DNA of 64,000 nucleotides from Sabellastarte sp. h YS-2021. Its lineage: Eukaryota > Annelida > Polychaeta > Sabellida > Sabellidae. The notes below the pieces were generated by a model. The model saw nothing but the letters and a program-made list of their open reading frames with translations, was not told where the DNA came from and did no database searches. Where the stretch lies: NCBI GenBank assembly GCA_964017235.1, contig OZ024936.1, forward strand, positions 56,347,028-56,411,027, in the 5' to 3' direction. Shown here one piece after another: positions 23,483 to 36,351 of the stretch. Numbering within the stretch: the stretch's first letter is position 1; every line of letters starts with the position of its first letter. The translations under genes and the position numbers were made by a program.

Positions 23483-26400
23483 GCTTCTTCGCCCAAGGGC
23501 TTATTTGGGTATTTTCTGTTGCTCCATAATTGTCATTATTAAGGAACAGGCCTTGATGGGTTGTGGGTAAATGGCATATATGAACAATATACCTTCACTT
23601 AGGAGGTCATTTTTAGCCCTCATATCATCTAACAGCCCCCATCAGTTTGAGATTGTTAGATTGAGTGCTGGTTTGGTCTTTTTACTGTTCCATAAATACC
23701 AGAATAGTTAATATTCATCACTGGGTATTGGTAGTTTGAGGATAGGCAGAATACAAGCAAACTCTGTCTTGGGGCTCTTAGAAGGTCATATTTGGTCTCA
23801 TTTTGTCCTCTAACAGCCCCTGTATATGATTTGATCGTAAAAAGGTCAATGACACCTTTTGTTTATTGGAGACTTTCTAATATACTATCTTGCTTGCCTA
23901 GGGGCTTATTTGGGTATTTTCTTTTGCTCCATAATTGCTATTATTAATCAACAGCCTTGGTGGGTTGTGGGTAAATAGCTTATTTGAACAATATACCTGC
24001 ACTTAGGAGGTTATTTTTATGCACTTATAGCATCTAAAAGCCCCATAAGTTTGAGATTGCTACATTTAGTGCTGTTTTTTTTCTTTTAACTGTTCCATAA
24101 ATACCAGAAGTTTATATTCATCACTGGGTATTGACAGTCTGAGGTCAGGCAGAATACAAGCAAACTCTGTCTTGGGGCTCTTAGAAGGTCATATTTGGTC
24201 TCATTTTGTCCTCTAACAGCCCCTGTATATGACTTGATCATAAAAAATCAATGACAAATTTTGTTTTTTGTGACTTTCTAATATGTTAGCTTGGTCGCCC
24301 AAGGGCTTATTTGGGTATTTTCTGTTGCTCCATAATTGTCATTATTAAGGAACAGGCCTTGATGGGTTGTGGGTAAATAGCATATATGAACAATATACCT
24401 TCACTTAGGAGGTCATTTTTAGCCCTCATATCATCTAACAGCCCCCATCAGTTTGAGATTGTTAGATTGAGTGCTGGTTTGGTCTTTTAACTGTTCCATA
24501 AATACCAGAATAGTTAATATTCATCACTGGGTATTGGTAGTTTGAGGATAGGCAGAATACAAGCAAACTCTGTCTTGGGGCTCTTAGAAGGTCATATTTG
24601 GTCTCATTTTGTCCTCTAACAGCCCCTGTATATGATTTGATCGTAAAAGGTCAATGACACCTTTTGTTTATTGGAGACTTTCTAATATGGTATCTTGCTT
24701 GCCTAGGGGCTTATTTGGGTATTTTCTTTTGCTCCATAATTGCTATTATTAATCAACAGCCTTGGTGGGTTGTGGGTAAATAGCTTATTTGAACAATATA
24801 CCTGCACTTAGGTCATTTTTATGCACTTATAGCATCTAAAAGCCCATAAGTTTGAGATTGTTACATTTAGTGCTGTTTTTTTTCTTTTAACTGTTCCATA
24901 AATACCAGAAGTTTATATTCATCACTGGGTATTGACAGTCTGAGGTCAGGCAGAATACAAGCAAACTCTGTCTTGGGGCTCTTAGAAGGTCATATTTGGT
25001 CTCATTTTGTCCTCTAAAAGCCCCTGTATATGACTTGATCATAAAAAATCAATGACAGATTTTGTTTTTTTGTGACTTTCTAATATGTTAGCTTGGTCGC
25101 CCAAGGGCTTATTTGGGTATTTTCTGTTGCTCCATAATTGTCATTATTAAGGAACAGGCCTTGATGGGTTGTGGGTAAATAGCATATATGAACAATATAC
25201 CTTCACTTAGGAGGTCAATTTTAGCCCTCATATCATCTAACAGCCCCATCAGTTTGAGATTGTTAGATTGAGTGCTGGTTTGGTCTTTTAACTGTTCCAT
25301 AAATACCAGAATAGTTAATATTCTTCACTGGGTATTGGTAGTTTGAGGATAGGCAGAATACAAGCAAACTCTGTCTTGGGGCTCTTAGAAGGTCATATTT
25401 GGTCTCATTTTGTCCTCTAACAGCCCCTGTATATGATTTGATAGTAAAAGGTCAATGACACCTTTTGTTTATTGGAGACTTTCTAATATGCTATCTTGCT
25501 TGCCTAGGGGCTTATTTGGGTATTTTCTTTTGCTCCATAATTGCTATTATTAATCAACAGCCTTGGTGGGTTGTGGGTAAATAGCTTATTTGAACAATAT
25601 ACCTGCACTTAGGAGGTCATTTTTATGCACTTATAGCATCTAAAAGCCCCATAAGTTTGAGATTGCTACATTTAGTGCTGTTTTTTTTCTTTTAACTGTT
25701 CCATAAATACCAGAAGTTTATATTCATCACTGGGTATTGACAGTCTGAGGTCAGGCAGAATACAAGCAAACTCTGTCTTGGGGCTCTTAGAAGGTCATAT
25801 TTGGTCTCATTTTGTCCTCTAACAGCCCCTGTATATGACTTGATCATAAAAAATCAATGACAAATTTTGTTTTTTTGTGACTTTCTAATATGTTAGCTTG
25901 GTCGCCCAAGGGCTTATTTGGGTATTTTCTGTTGCTCCATAATTGTCATTATTAAGGAACAGGCCTTGATGGGTTGTGGGTAAATAGCATATATGAACAA
26001 TATACCTTCACTTAGGAGGTCATTTTTAGCCCTCATATCATCTAACAGCCCCATCAGTTTGAGATTGTTAGATTGAGTGCTGGTTTGGTCTTTTAACTGT
26101 TCCATAAATACCAGAATAGTTAATATTCATCACTGGGTATTGGTAGTTTGAGGATAGGCAGAATACAAGCAAACTCTGTCTTGGGGCTCTTAGAAGGTCA
26201 TATTTGGTCTCATTTTGTCCTCTAACAGCCCCTGTATATGATTTGATCGTAAAAGGTCAATGACACCTTTTGTTTATTGGAGACTTTCTAATATGCTATC
26301 TTGCTTGCCTAGGGGCTTATTTGGGTATTTTCTTTTGCTCCATAATTGCTATTATTAATCAACAGCCTTGGTGGGTTGTGGGTAAATAGCTTATTTGAAC

Positions 26401-26696
26401 AATATACCTGCACTTAGGTCATTTTTATGCACTTATAGCATCTAAAAGCCCATAAGTTTGAGATTGTTACATTTAGTGCTGTTTTTTTTCTTTTAACTGT
26501 TCCATAAATACCAGAAGTTTATATTCATCACTGGGTATTGACAGTCTGAGGTCAGGCAGAATACAAGCAAACTCTGTCTTGGGGCTCTTAGAAGGTCATA
26601 TTTGGTCTCATTTTGTCCTCTAAAAGCCCCTGTATATGCCTTAATCATAAAAAATCAATGACAGCTTTTGTTTTTTTGTGACTTTCTAATATGTTA
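23483..26696. repeat. 3,214-bp four-dimer HOR, copy 2
   Basis: This has the same dimer order as copy 1: CTTTTTACTG at about 23670, TATGGTATC at about 24688, AGGTCAATTTTAG at about 25212, then an untagged dimer. The CTTTTTACTG type returns at 26697. Small differences from copy 1 include a five-C run in the second dimer, GATAGT in place of GATCGT in the third, and ATATACTATC in place of ATATGCTATC in the first. Confidence 0.82.
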
Positions 26697-29600
26697 GCTT
26701 CTTCGCCCAAGGGCTTATTTGGGTATTTTCTGTTGCTCCATAATTGTCATTATTAAGGAACAGGCCTTGATGGGTTGTGGGTAAATGGCATATATGAACA
26801 ATATACCTTCACTTAGGAGGTCATTTTTAGCCCTCATATCATCTAACAGCCCCCATCAGTTTGAGATTGTTAGATTGAGTGCTGGTTTGGTCTTTTTACT
26901 GTTCCATAAATACCAGAATAGTTAATATTCATCACTGGGTATTGGTAGTTTGAGGATAGGCAGAATACAAGCAAACTCTGTCTTGGGGCTCTTAGAAGGT
27001 CATATTTGGTCTCATTTTGTCCTCTAACAGCCCCTGTATATGATTTGATCGTAAAAAGGTCAATGACACCTTTTGTTTATTGGAGACTTTCTAATATACT
27101 ATCTTGCTTGCCTAGGGGCTTATTTGGGTATTTTCTTTTGCTCCATAATTGCTATTATTAATCAACAGCCTTGGTGGGTTGTGGGTAAATAGCTTATTTG
27201 AACAATATACCTGCACTTAGGAGGTTATTTTTATGCACTTATAGCATCTAAAAGCCCCATAAGTTTGAGATTGCTACATTTAGTGCTGTTTTTTTTCTTT
27301 TAACTGTTCCATAAATACCAGAAGTTTATATTCATCACTGGGTATTGACAGTCTGAGGTCAGGCAGAATACAAGCAAACTCTGTCTTGGGGCTCTTAGAA
27401 GGTCATATTTGGTCTCATTTTGTCCTCTAACAGCCCCTGTATATGACTTGATCATAAAAAATCAATGACAAATTTTGTTTTTTGTGACTTTCTAATATGT
27501 TAGCTTGGTCACCCAAGGGCTTATTTGGGTATTTTCTGTTGCTCCATAATTGTCATTATTAAGGAACAGGCCTTGATGGGTTGTGGGTAAATAGCATATA
27601 TGAACAATATACCTTCACTTAGGAGGTCATTTTTAGCCCTCATATCATCTAACAGCCCCATCAGTTTGAGATTGTTAGATTGAGTGCTGGTTTGGTCTTT
27701 TAACTGTTCCATAAATACCAGAATAGTTAATATTCATCACTGGGTATTGGTAGTTTGAGGATAGGCAGAATACAAGCAAACTCTGTCTTGGGGCTCTTAG
27801 AAGGTCATATTTGGTCTCATTTTGTCCTCTAACAGCCCCTGTATATGATTTGATCGTAAAAGGTCAATGACACCTTTTGTTTATTGGAGACTTTCTAATA
27901 TGGTATCTTGCTTGCCTAGGGGCTTATTTGGGTATTTTCTTTTGCTCCATAATTGCTATTATTAATCAACAGCCTTGGTGGGTTGTGGGTAAATAGCTTA
28001 TTTGAACAATATACCTGCACTTAGGTCATTTTTATGCACTTATAGCATCTAAAAGCCCATAAGTTTGAGATTGTTACATTTAGTGCTGTTTTTTTTCTTT
28101 TAACTGTTCCATAAATACCAGAAGTTTATATTCATCACTGGGTATTGACAGTCTGAGGTCAGGCAGAATACAAGCAAACTCTGTCTTGGGGCTCTTAGAA
28201 GGTCATATTTGGTCTCATTTTGTCCTCTAAAAGCCCCTGTATATGCCTTAATCATAAAAAATCAATGACAGCTTTTGTTTTTTTGTGACTTTCTAATATG
28301 TTAGCTTCTTCGCCCAAGGGCTTATTTGGGTATTTTCTGTTGCTCCATAATTGTCATTATTAAGGAACAGGCCTTGATGGGTTGTGGGTAAATAGCATAT
28401 ATGAACAATATACCTTCACTTAGGAGGTCATTTTTAGCCCTCATATCATCTAACAGCCCCATCAGTTTGAGATTGTTAGATTGAGTGCTGGTTTGGTCTT
28501 TTAACTGTTCCATAAATACCAGAATAGTTAATATTCATCACTGGGTATTGGTAGTTTGAGGATAGGCAGAATACAAGCAAACTCTGTCTTGGGGCTCTTA
28601 GAAGGTCATATTTGGTCTCATTTTGTCCTCTAACAGCCCCTGTATATGATTTGATCGTAAAAGGTCAATGACACCTTTTGTTTATTGGAGACTTTCTAAT
28701 ATGCTATCTTGCTTGCCTAGGGGCTTATTTGGGTATTTTCTTTTGCTCCATAATTGCTATTATTAATCAACAGCCTTGGTGGGTTGTGGGTAAATAGCTT
28801 ATTTGAACAATATACCTGCACTTAGGAGGTTATTTTTATGCACTTATAGCATCTAAAAGCCCCATAAGTTTGAGATTGCTACATTTAGTGCTGTTTTTTT
28901 TCTTTTAACTGTTCCATAAATACCAGAAGTTTATATTCATCACTGGGTATTGACAGTCTGAGGTCAGGCAGAATACAAGCAAACTCTGTCTTGGGGCTCT
29001 TAGAAGGTCATATTTGGTCTCATTTTGTCCTCTAACAGCCCCTGTATATGACTTGATCATAAAAAATCAATGACAAATTTTGTTTTTTTGTGACTTTCTA
29101 ATATGTTAGCTTGGTCGCCCAAGGGCTTATTTGGGTATTTTCTGTTGCTCCATAATTGTCATTATTAAGGAACAGGCCTTGATGGGTTGTGGGTAAATAG
29201 CATATATGAACAATATACCTTCACTTAGGAGGTCATTTTTAGCCCTCATATCATCTAACAGCCCCATCAGTTTGAGATTGTTAGATTGAGTGCTGGTTTG
29301 GTCTTTTAACTGTTCCATAAATACCAGAATAGTTAATATTCATCACTGGGTATTGGTAGTTTGAGGATAGGCAGAATACAAGCAAACTCTGTCTTGGGGC
29401 TCTTAGAAGGTCATATTTGGTCTCATTTTGTCCTCTAACAGCCCCTGTATATGATTTGATCGTAAAAGGTCAATGACACCTTTTGTTTATTGGAGACTTT
29501 CTAATATGCTATCTTGCTTGCCTAGGGGCTTATTTGGGTATTTTCTTTTGCTACATAATTGCTATTATTAATCAACAGCCTTGGTGGGTTGTGGGTAAAT

Positions 29601-30715
29601 AGCTTATTTGAACAATATACCTGCACTTAGGTCATTTTTATGCACTTATAGCATCTAAAAGCCCATAAGTTTGAGATTGTTACATTTAGTGCTGTTTTTT
29701 TTTCTTTTAACTGTTCCATAAATACCAGAAGTTTATATTCATCACTGGGTATTGACAGTCTGAGGTCAGGCAGAATACAAGCAAACTCTGTCTTGGGGCT
29801 CTTAGAAGGTCATATTTGGTCTCATTTTGTCCTCTAAAAGCCCCTGTATATGCCTTAATCATAAAAAATCAATGACAGCTTTTGTTTTTTTGTGACTTTC
29901 TAATATGTTAGCTTCTTCGCCCAAGGGCTTATTTGGGTATTTTCTGTTGCTCCATAATTGTCATTATTAAGGAACAGGCCTTGATGGGTTGTGGGTAAAT
30001 AGCATATATGAACAATATACCTTCACTTAGGAGGTCATTTTTAGCCCTCATATCATCTAACAGCCCCATCAGTTTGAGATTGTTAGATTGAGTGCTGGTT
30101 TGGTCTTTTAACTGTTCCATAAATACCAGAATAGTTAATATTCATCACTGGGTATTGGTAGTTTGAGGATAGGCAGAATACAAGCAAACTCTGTCTTGGG
30201 GCTCTTAGAAGGTCATATTTGGTCTCATTTTGTCCTCTAACAGCCCCTGTATATGATTTGATCGTAAAAGGTCAATGACACCTTTTGTTTATTGGAGACT
30301 TTCTAATATGCTATCTTGCTTGCCTAGGGGCTTATTTGGGTATTTTCTTTTGCTCCATAATTGCTATTATTAATCAACAGCCTTGGTGGGTTGTGGGTAA
30401 ATAGCTTATTTGAACAATATACCTGCACTTAGGAGGTCATTTTTATGCACTTATAGCATCTAAAAGCCCCATCAGTTTGAGATTGTTACATTTAGTGCTG
30501 TTTTTGTTCTTTTAACTGTTCCATAAATACCAGAAGTTTATATTCATCACTGGGTATTGACAGTCTGAGGTCAGGCAGAATACAAGCAAACTCTGTCTTG
30601 GGGCTCTTAGAAGGTCATATTTGGTCTCATTTTGTCCTCTAACAGCCCCTGTATATGACTTGATCATAAAAAATCAATGACAAATTTTGTTTTTTTGTGA
30701 CTTTCTAATATGTTA
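26697..30715. repeat. Sub-array 5: third partial HOR copy and untagged dimers
   Basis: It starts with the CTTTTTACTG dimer (26697) and then a TATGGTATC dimer (A start about 27503). The CAATTTTAG dimer expected next is missing, and ordinary dimers follow to 30715. Some dimers are 801-802 bp because of the four-base deletion in B. No insertion or other feature is present. Confidence 0.8.
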
Positions 30716-31122
30716 GCTTCTTCGCCCAAGGGCTTATTTGGGTATTTTCTGTTGCTCCATAATTGTCATTATTAAGGAACAGGCCTTGATGGATTGTGGG
30801 TAAATAGCATATATGAACAATATACCTTCACTTAGGAGGTCATTTTTAGCCCTCATATCATCTAACAGCCCCATCAGTTTGAGATTGTTAGATTGAGTGC
30901 TGGTTTGGTCTTTTAACTGTTCCATAAATACCAGAATAGTTAATATTCATCACTGGGTATTGGTAGTTTGAGGATAGGCAGAATACAAGCAAACTCTGTC
31001 TTGGGGCTCTTAGAAGGTCATATTTGGTCTCATTTTGTCCTCTAACAGCCCCTGTATATGATTTGATCGTAAAAGGTCAATGACACCTTTTGTTTATTGG
31101 AGACTTTCTAATATGCTATCTT
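30716..31122. repeat. Reference A-type monomer
   Basis: This is a clean example of the A monomer, from GCTTCTTCGCCC to just before GCTTGCCTAGGGG. It carries the A landmarks CTGTTGCTCCATAATTGTC, AGGAACAGGCCTTGATGG, AGAATAGTTAATATTCATC and TTTATTGGAGACTTTC. A monomers vary at a few positions that work as haplotype tags along the array: AGGAAGTCATT or AGGAGGTCATT, AAATGGCAT or AAATAGCAT, a run of four or five C in CAGCCCC, GATCGT or GATAGT or GATTGT, and GCTATC or GGTATC. This particular copy has the GATGGATTGTGG variant shared with the copies near 32344 and 33149. Confidence 0.93.
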
Positions 31123-31520
31123 GCTTGCCTAGGGGCTTATTTGGGTATTTTCTTTTGCTCCATAATTGCTATTATTAATCAACAGCCTTGGTGGGTTGTG
31201 GGTAAATAGCTTATTTGAACAATATACCTGCACTTAGGAGGTCATTTTTATGCACTTATAGCATCTAAAAGCCCCATAAGTTTGAGATCGTTACATTTAG
31301 TGCTGTTTTTTTTCTTTTAACTGTTCCATAAATACCAGAAGTTTATATTCATCACTGGGTATTGACAGTCTGAGGTCAGGCAGAATACAAGCAAACTCTG
31401 TCTTGGGGCTCTTAGAAGGTCATATTTGGTCTCATTTTGTCCTCTAAAAGCCCCTGTATATGCCTTAATCATAAAAAATCAATGACAGCTTTTGTTTTTT
31501 TGTGACTTTCTAATATGTTA
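31123..31520. repeat. Reference B-type monomer
   Basis: This B monomer runs from GCTTGCCTAGGGG to the next A start. It is collinear with A over its whole length but differs at many sites: CTATTATTAATCAACAG replaces TCATTATTAAGGAACAG, TTATGCACTTATAGCATC replaces TTAGCCCTCATATCATC, and a T-run of about 8 follows TGCTG. B monomers have two common 3' ends. One is TGACTTGATCATAAAAAATC with GACAAATTTTG, and the other is TGCCTTAATCAT with GACAGCTTTTG; this copy has the second. A short form lacks four bases, giving CACTTAGGTCATT, and explains the ~801-bp dimers between about 17 and 30 kb. Confidence 0.93.
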
Positions 31521-34500
31521 GCTTCTTCGCCCAAGGGCTTATTTGGGTATTTTCTGTTGCTCCATAATTGTCATTATTAAGGAACAGGCCTTGATGGGTT
31601 GTGGGTAAATAGCATATATGAACAATATACCTTCACTTAGGAGGTCATTTTTAGCCCTCATATCATCTAACAGCCCCATCAGTTTGAGATTGTTAGATTG
31701 AGTGCTGGTTTGGTCTTTTAACTGTTCCATAAATACCAGAATAGTTAATATTTATCACTGGGTATTGGTAGTTTGAGGATAGGCAGAATACAAGCAAACT
31801 CTGTCTTGGGGCTCTTAGAAGGTCATATTTGGTCTCATTTTGTCCTCTAACAGCCCCTGTATATGATTTGATCGTAAAAGGTCAATGACACCTTTTGTTT
31901 ATTGGAGACTTTCTAATATGCTATCTTGCTTGCCTAGGGGCTTATTTGGGTATTTTCTTTTGCTCCATAATTGCTATTATTAATCAACAGCCTTGGTGGG
32001 TTGTGGGTAAATAGCTTATTTGAACAATATACCTGCACTTAGGAGGTCATTTTTATGCACTTATAGCATCTAAAAGCCCCATCAGTTTGAGATTGTTACA
32101 TTTAGTGCTGTTTTTTTTCTTTTAACTGTTCCATAAATACCAGAAGTTTATATTCATCACTGGGTATTGACAGTCTGAGGTCAGGCAGAATACAAGCAAA
32201 CTCTGTCTTGGGGCTCTTAGAAGGTCATATTTGGTCTCATTTTGTCCTCTAACAGCCCCTGTATATGACTTGATCATAAAAAATCAATGACAAATTTTGT
32301 TTTTTTGTGACTTTCTAATATGTTAGCTTCTTCGCCCAAGGGCTTATTTGGGTATTTTCTGTTGCTCCATAATTGTCATTATTAAGGAACAGGCCTTGAT
32401 GGATTGTGGGTAAATAGCATATATGAACAATATACCTTCACTTAGGAGGTCATTTTTAGCCCTCATATCATCTAACAGCCCCATCAGTTTGAGATTGTTA
32501 GATTGAGTGCTGGTTTGGTCTTTTAACTGTTCCATAAATACCAGAATAGTTAATATTCATCACTGGGTATTGGTAGTTTGAGGATAGGCAGAATACAAGC
32601 AAACTCTGTCTTGGGGCTCTTAGAAGGTCATATTTGGTCTCATTTTGTCCTCTAACAGCCCCTGTATATGATTTGATCGTAAAAGGTCAATGACACCTTT
32701 TGTTTATTGGAGACTTTCTAATATGCTATCTTGCTTGCCTAGGGGCTTATTTGGGTATTTTCTTTTGCTCCATAATTGCTATTATTAATCAACAGCCTTG
32801 GTGGGTTGTGGGTAAATAGCTTATTTGAACAATATACCTGCACTTAGGAGGTCATTTTTATGCACTTATAGCATCTAAAAGCCCCATCAGTTTGAGATTG
32901 TTACATTTAGTGCTGTTTTTTTTCTTTTAACTGTTCCATAAATACCAGAAGTTTATATTCATCACTGGGTATTGACAGTCTGAGGTCAGGCAGAATACAA
33001 GCAAACTTTGTCTTGGGGCTCTTAGAAGGTCATATTTGGTCTCATTTTGTCCTCTAACAGCCCCTGTATATGACTTGATCATAAAAAATCAATGACAAAT
33101 TTTGTTTTTTTGTGACTTTCTAATATGTTAGCTTCTTCGCCCAAGGGCTTATTTGGGTATTTTCTGTTGCTCCATAATTGTCATTATTAAGGAACAGGCC
33201 TTGATGGATTGTGGGTAAATAGCATATATGAACAATATACCTTCACTTAGGAGGTCATTTTTAGCCCTCATATCATCTAACAGCCCCATCAGTTTGAGAT
33301 TGTTAGATTGAGTGCTGGTTTGGTCTTTTAACTGTTCCATAAATACCAGAATAGTTAATATTCATCACTGGGTATTGGTAGTTTGAGGATAGGCAGAATA
33401 CAAGCAAACTCTGTCTTGGGGCTCTTAGAAGGTCATATTTGGTCTCATTTTGTCCTCTAACAGCCCCTGTATATGATTTGATCGTAAAAGGTCAATGACA
33501 CCTTTTGTTTATTGGAGACTTTCTAATATGCTATCTTGCTTGCCTAGGGGCTTATTTGGGTATTTTCTTTTGCTCCATAATTGCTATTATTAATCAACAG
33601 CCTTGGTGGGTTGTGGGTAAATAGCTTATTTGAACAATATACCTGCACTTAGGAGGTCATTTTTATGCACTTATAGCATCTAAAAGCCCCATAAGTTTGA
33701 GATCGTTACATTTAGTGCTGTTTTTTTTCTTTTAACTGTTCCATAAATACCAGAAGTTTATATTCATCACTGGGTATTGACAGTCTGAGGTCAGGCAGAA
33801 TACAAGCAAACTCTGTCTTGGGGCTCTTAGAAGGTCATATTTGGTCTCATTTTGTCCTCTAAAAGCCCCTGTATATGCCTTAATCATAAAAAATCAATGA
33901 CAGCTTTTGTTTTTTTGTGACTTTCTAATATGTTAGCTTCTTCGCCCAAGGGCTTATTTGGGTATTTTCTGTTGCTCCATAATTGTCATTATTAAGGAAC
34001 AGGCCTTGATGGGTTGTGGGTAAATGGCATATATGAACAATATACCTTCACTTAGGAGGTCATTTTTAGCCCTCATATCATCTAACAGCCCCATCAGTTT
34101 GAGATTGTTAGATTGAGTGCTGGTTTGGTCTTTTAACTGTTCCATAAATACCAGAATAGTTAATATTCATCACTGGGTATTGGTAGTTTGAGGATAGGCA
34201 GAATACAAGCAAACTCTGTCTTGGGGCTCTTAGAAGGTCATATTTGGTCTCATTTTGTCCTCTAACAGCCCCTGTATATGATTTGATCGTAAAAGGTCAA
34301 TGACACCTTTTGTTTATTGGAGACTTTCTAATATGCTATCTTGCTTGCCTAGGGGCTTATTTGGGTATTTTCTTTTGCTCCATAATTGCTATTATTAATC
34401 AACAGCCTTGGTGGGTTGTGGGTAAATAGCTTATTTGAACAATATACCTGCACTTAGGAGGTCATTTTATGCACTTATAGCATCTAAAAGCCCCATAAGT

Positions 34501-35951
34501 TTGAGATTGTTACATTTAGTGCTGTTTTTTTTCTTTTAACTGTTCCATAAATACCAGAAGTTTATATTCATCACTGGGTATTGACAGTCTGAGGTCAGGC
34601 AGAATACAAGCAAACTCTGTCTTGGGGCTCTTAGAAGGTCATATTTGGTCTCATTTTGTCCTCTAAAAGCCCCTGTATATGCCTTAATCATAAAAAATCA
34701 ATGACAGCTTTTGTTTTTTTGTGACTTTCTAATATGTTAGCTTCTTCGCCCAAGGGCTTATTTGGGTACTTTCTGTTGCTCCATATTTGTCATTATTAAG
34801 GAACAGGCCTTGATGGTTTGTGGGTAAATAGCATATATGAACAATATACCTTCACTTAGGAGGTCATTTTTAGCCCTCATATCATCTAACAGCCCCATCA
34901 GTTTGAGATTGTTAGATTGAGTGCTGGTTTGGTCTTTTAACTGTTCCATAAATACCAGAATAGTTAATATTCATCACTGGGTATTGGTAGTTTGAAGATA
35001 GGCAGAATACAAGCAAACTCTGTCTTGGGGCTCTTAGAAGGTCATATTTGGTCTCATTTTGTCCTCTAACAGCCCCTGTATATGATTTGATCGTAAAAGG
35101 TCAATGACACCTTTTGTTTATTGGAGACTTTCTAATATGCTATCTTGCTTGCCTAGGGGCTTATTTGGGTATTTTCTTTTGCTCCATAATTGCTATTATT
35201 AATCAACAGCCTTGGTGGGTTGTGGGTAAATAGCTTATTTGAACAATATACCTGCACTTAGGAGGTCATTTTTATGCACTTATAGCATCTAAAAGCCCCA
35301 TAAGTTTGAGATTGCTACATTTAGTGCTGTTTTTTTTCTTTTAACTGTTCCATAAATACCAGAAGTTTATATTCATCACTGGGTATTGACAGTCTGAGGT
35401 CAGGCAGAATACAAGCAAACTCTGTCTTGGGGCTCTTAGAAGGTCATATTTGGTCTCATTTTGTCCTCTAACAGCCCCTGTATATGACTTGATCATAAAA
35501 AATCAATGACAAATTTTGTTTTTTTGTGACTTTCTAATATGTTAGCTTGGTCGCCCAAGGGCTTATTTGGGTATTTTCTGTTGCTCCATAATTGTCATTA
35601 TTAAGGAACAGGCCTTGATGGGTTGTGGGTAAATAGCATATATGAACAATATACCTTCACTTAGGAGGTCATTTTTAGCCCTCATATCATCTAACAGCCC
35701 CATCAGTTTGAGATTGTTAGATTGAGTGCTGGTTTGGTCTTTTAACTGTTCCATAAATACCAGAATAGTTAATATTCATCACTGGGTATTGGTAGTTTGA
35801 GGATAGGCAGAATACAAGCAAACTCTGTCTTGGGGCTCTTAGAAGGTCATATTTGGTCTCATTTTGTCCTCTAACAGCCCCTGTATATGATTTGATCGTA
35901 AAAGGTCAATGACACCTTTTGTTTATTGGAGACTTTCTAATATGCTATCTT

Positions 35952-36351
35952 GCTTGCCTAGGGACTTATTTGGGTATTTTCTTTTGCTCCATAATTGCTA
36001 TTATTAATCAACAGCCTTGGTGGGTTGTGGGTAAATAGCTTATTTGAACAATATACCTGCACTTAGGTCATTTCTATGCACTTATAGCATCTAAAAGGCC
36101 ATAAGTTTGAGATTGTTACATTTAGTGCTGTTTTTTTTTCTTTTAACTGTTCCATAAATACCAGAAGTTTATATTCATCACTGGGTATTGACAGTCTGAG
36201 GTCAGGCAGAATACAAGCAAACTCTGTCTTGGGGCTCTTAGAAGGTCATATTTGGTCTCATTTTGTCCTCTAAAAGCCCCTGTATATGCCTTAATCATAA
36301 AAAAATCAATGACACCTTTTGTTTATTGGAGACTTTCTAATATGCTATCTT
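35952..36351. repeat. B/A hybrid monomer, type 1 (first)
   Basis: The monomer starts as B (GCTTGCCTAGGG, TTATGCACTTATAG-like region, long T-run, TGCCTTAATCAT) and ends as A (ACACCTTTTG, TTTATTGGAGACTTTC). The switch lies in the shared TCAATGACA at 36306-36314. A normal B monomer follows, so the unit is A, B/A, B and measures ~1,205 bp. Confidence 0.88.

Larger units (their letters stand above)
30716..34739. repeat. Sub-array 6: regular 805-bp dimers with GATGGATTGTGG tag
   Basis: Five dimers follow, mostly at 805-bp spacing. The dimers near 30716, 32326 and 33131 share GATGGATTGTGG in A. Those near 31521 and 33936 have GATGGGTTGTGG. B monomers following the tagged A copies differ among themselves (CCCATCAG or CCCATAAG), so tags in A and B are not fully linked. 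Confidence 0.82.

Noticed and set aside
30716-30740. CENP-B box at the CTTCGCCCAAGGGC junction
   Set aside because: TTCG and the central A match the mammalian box pattern, but the required CGGG part is GCTT here, so the match is not significant.
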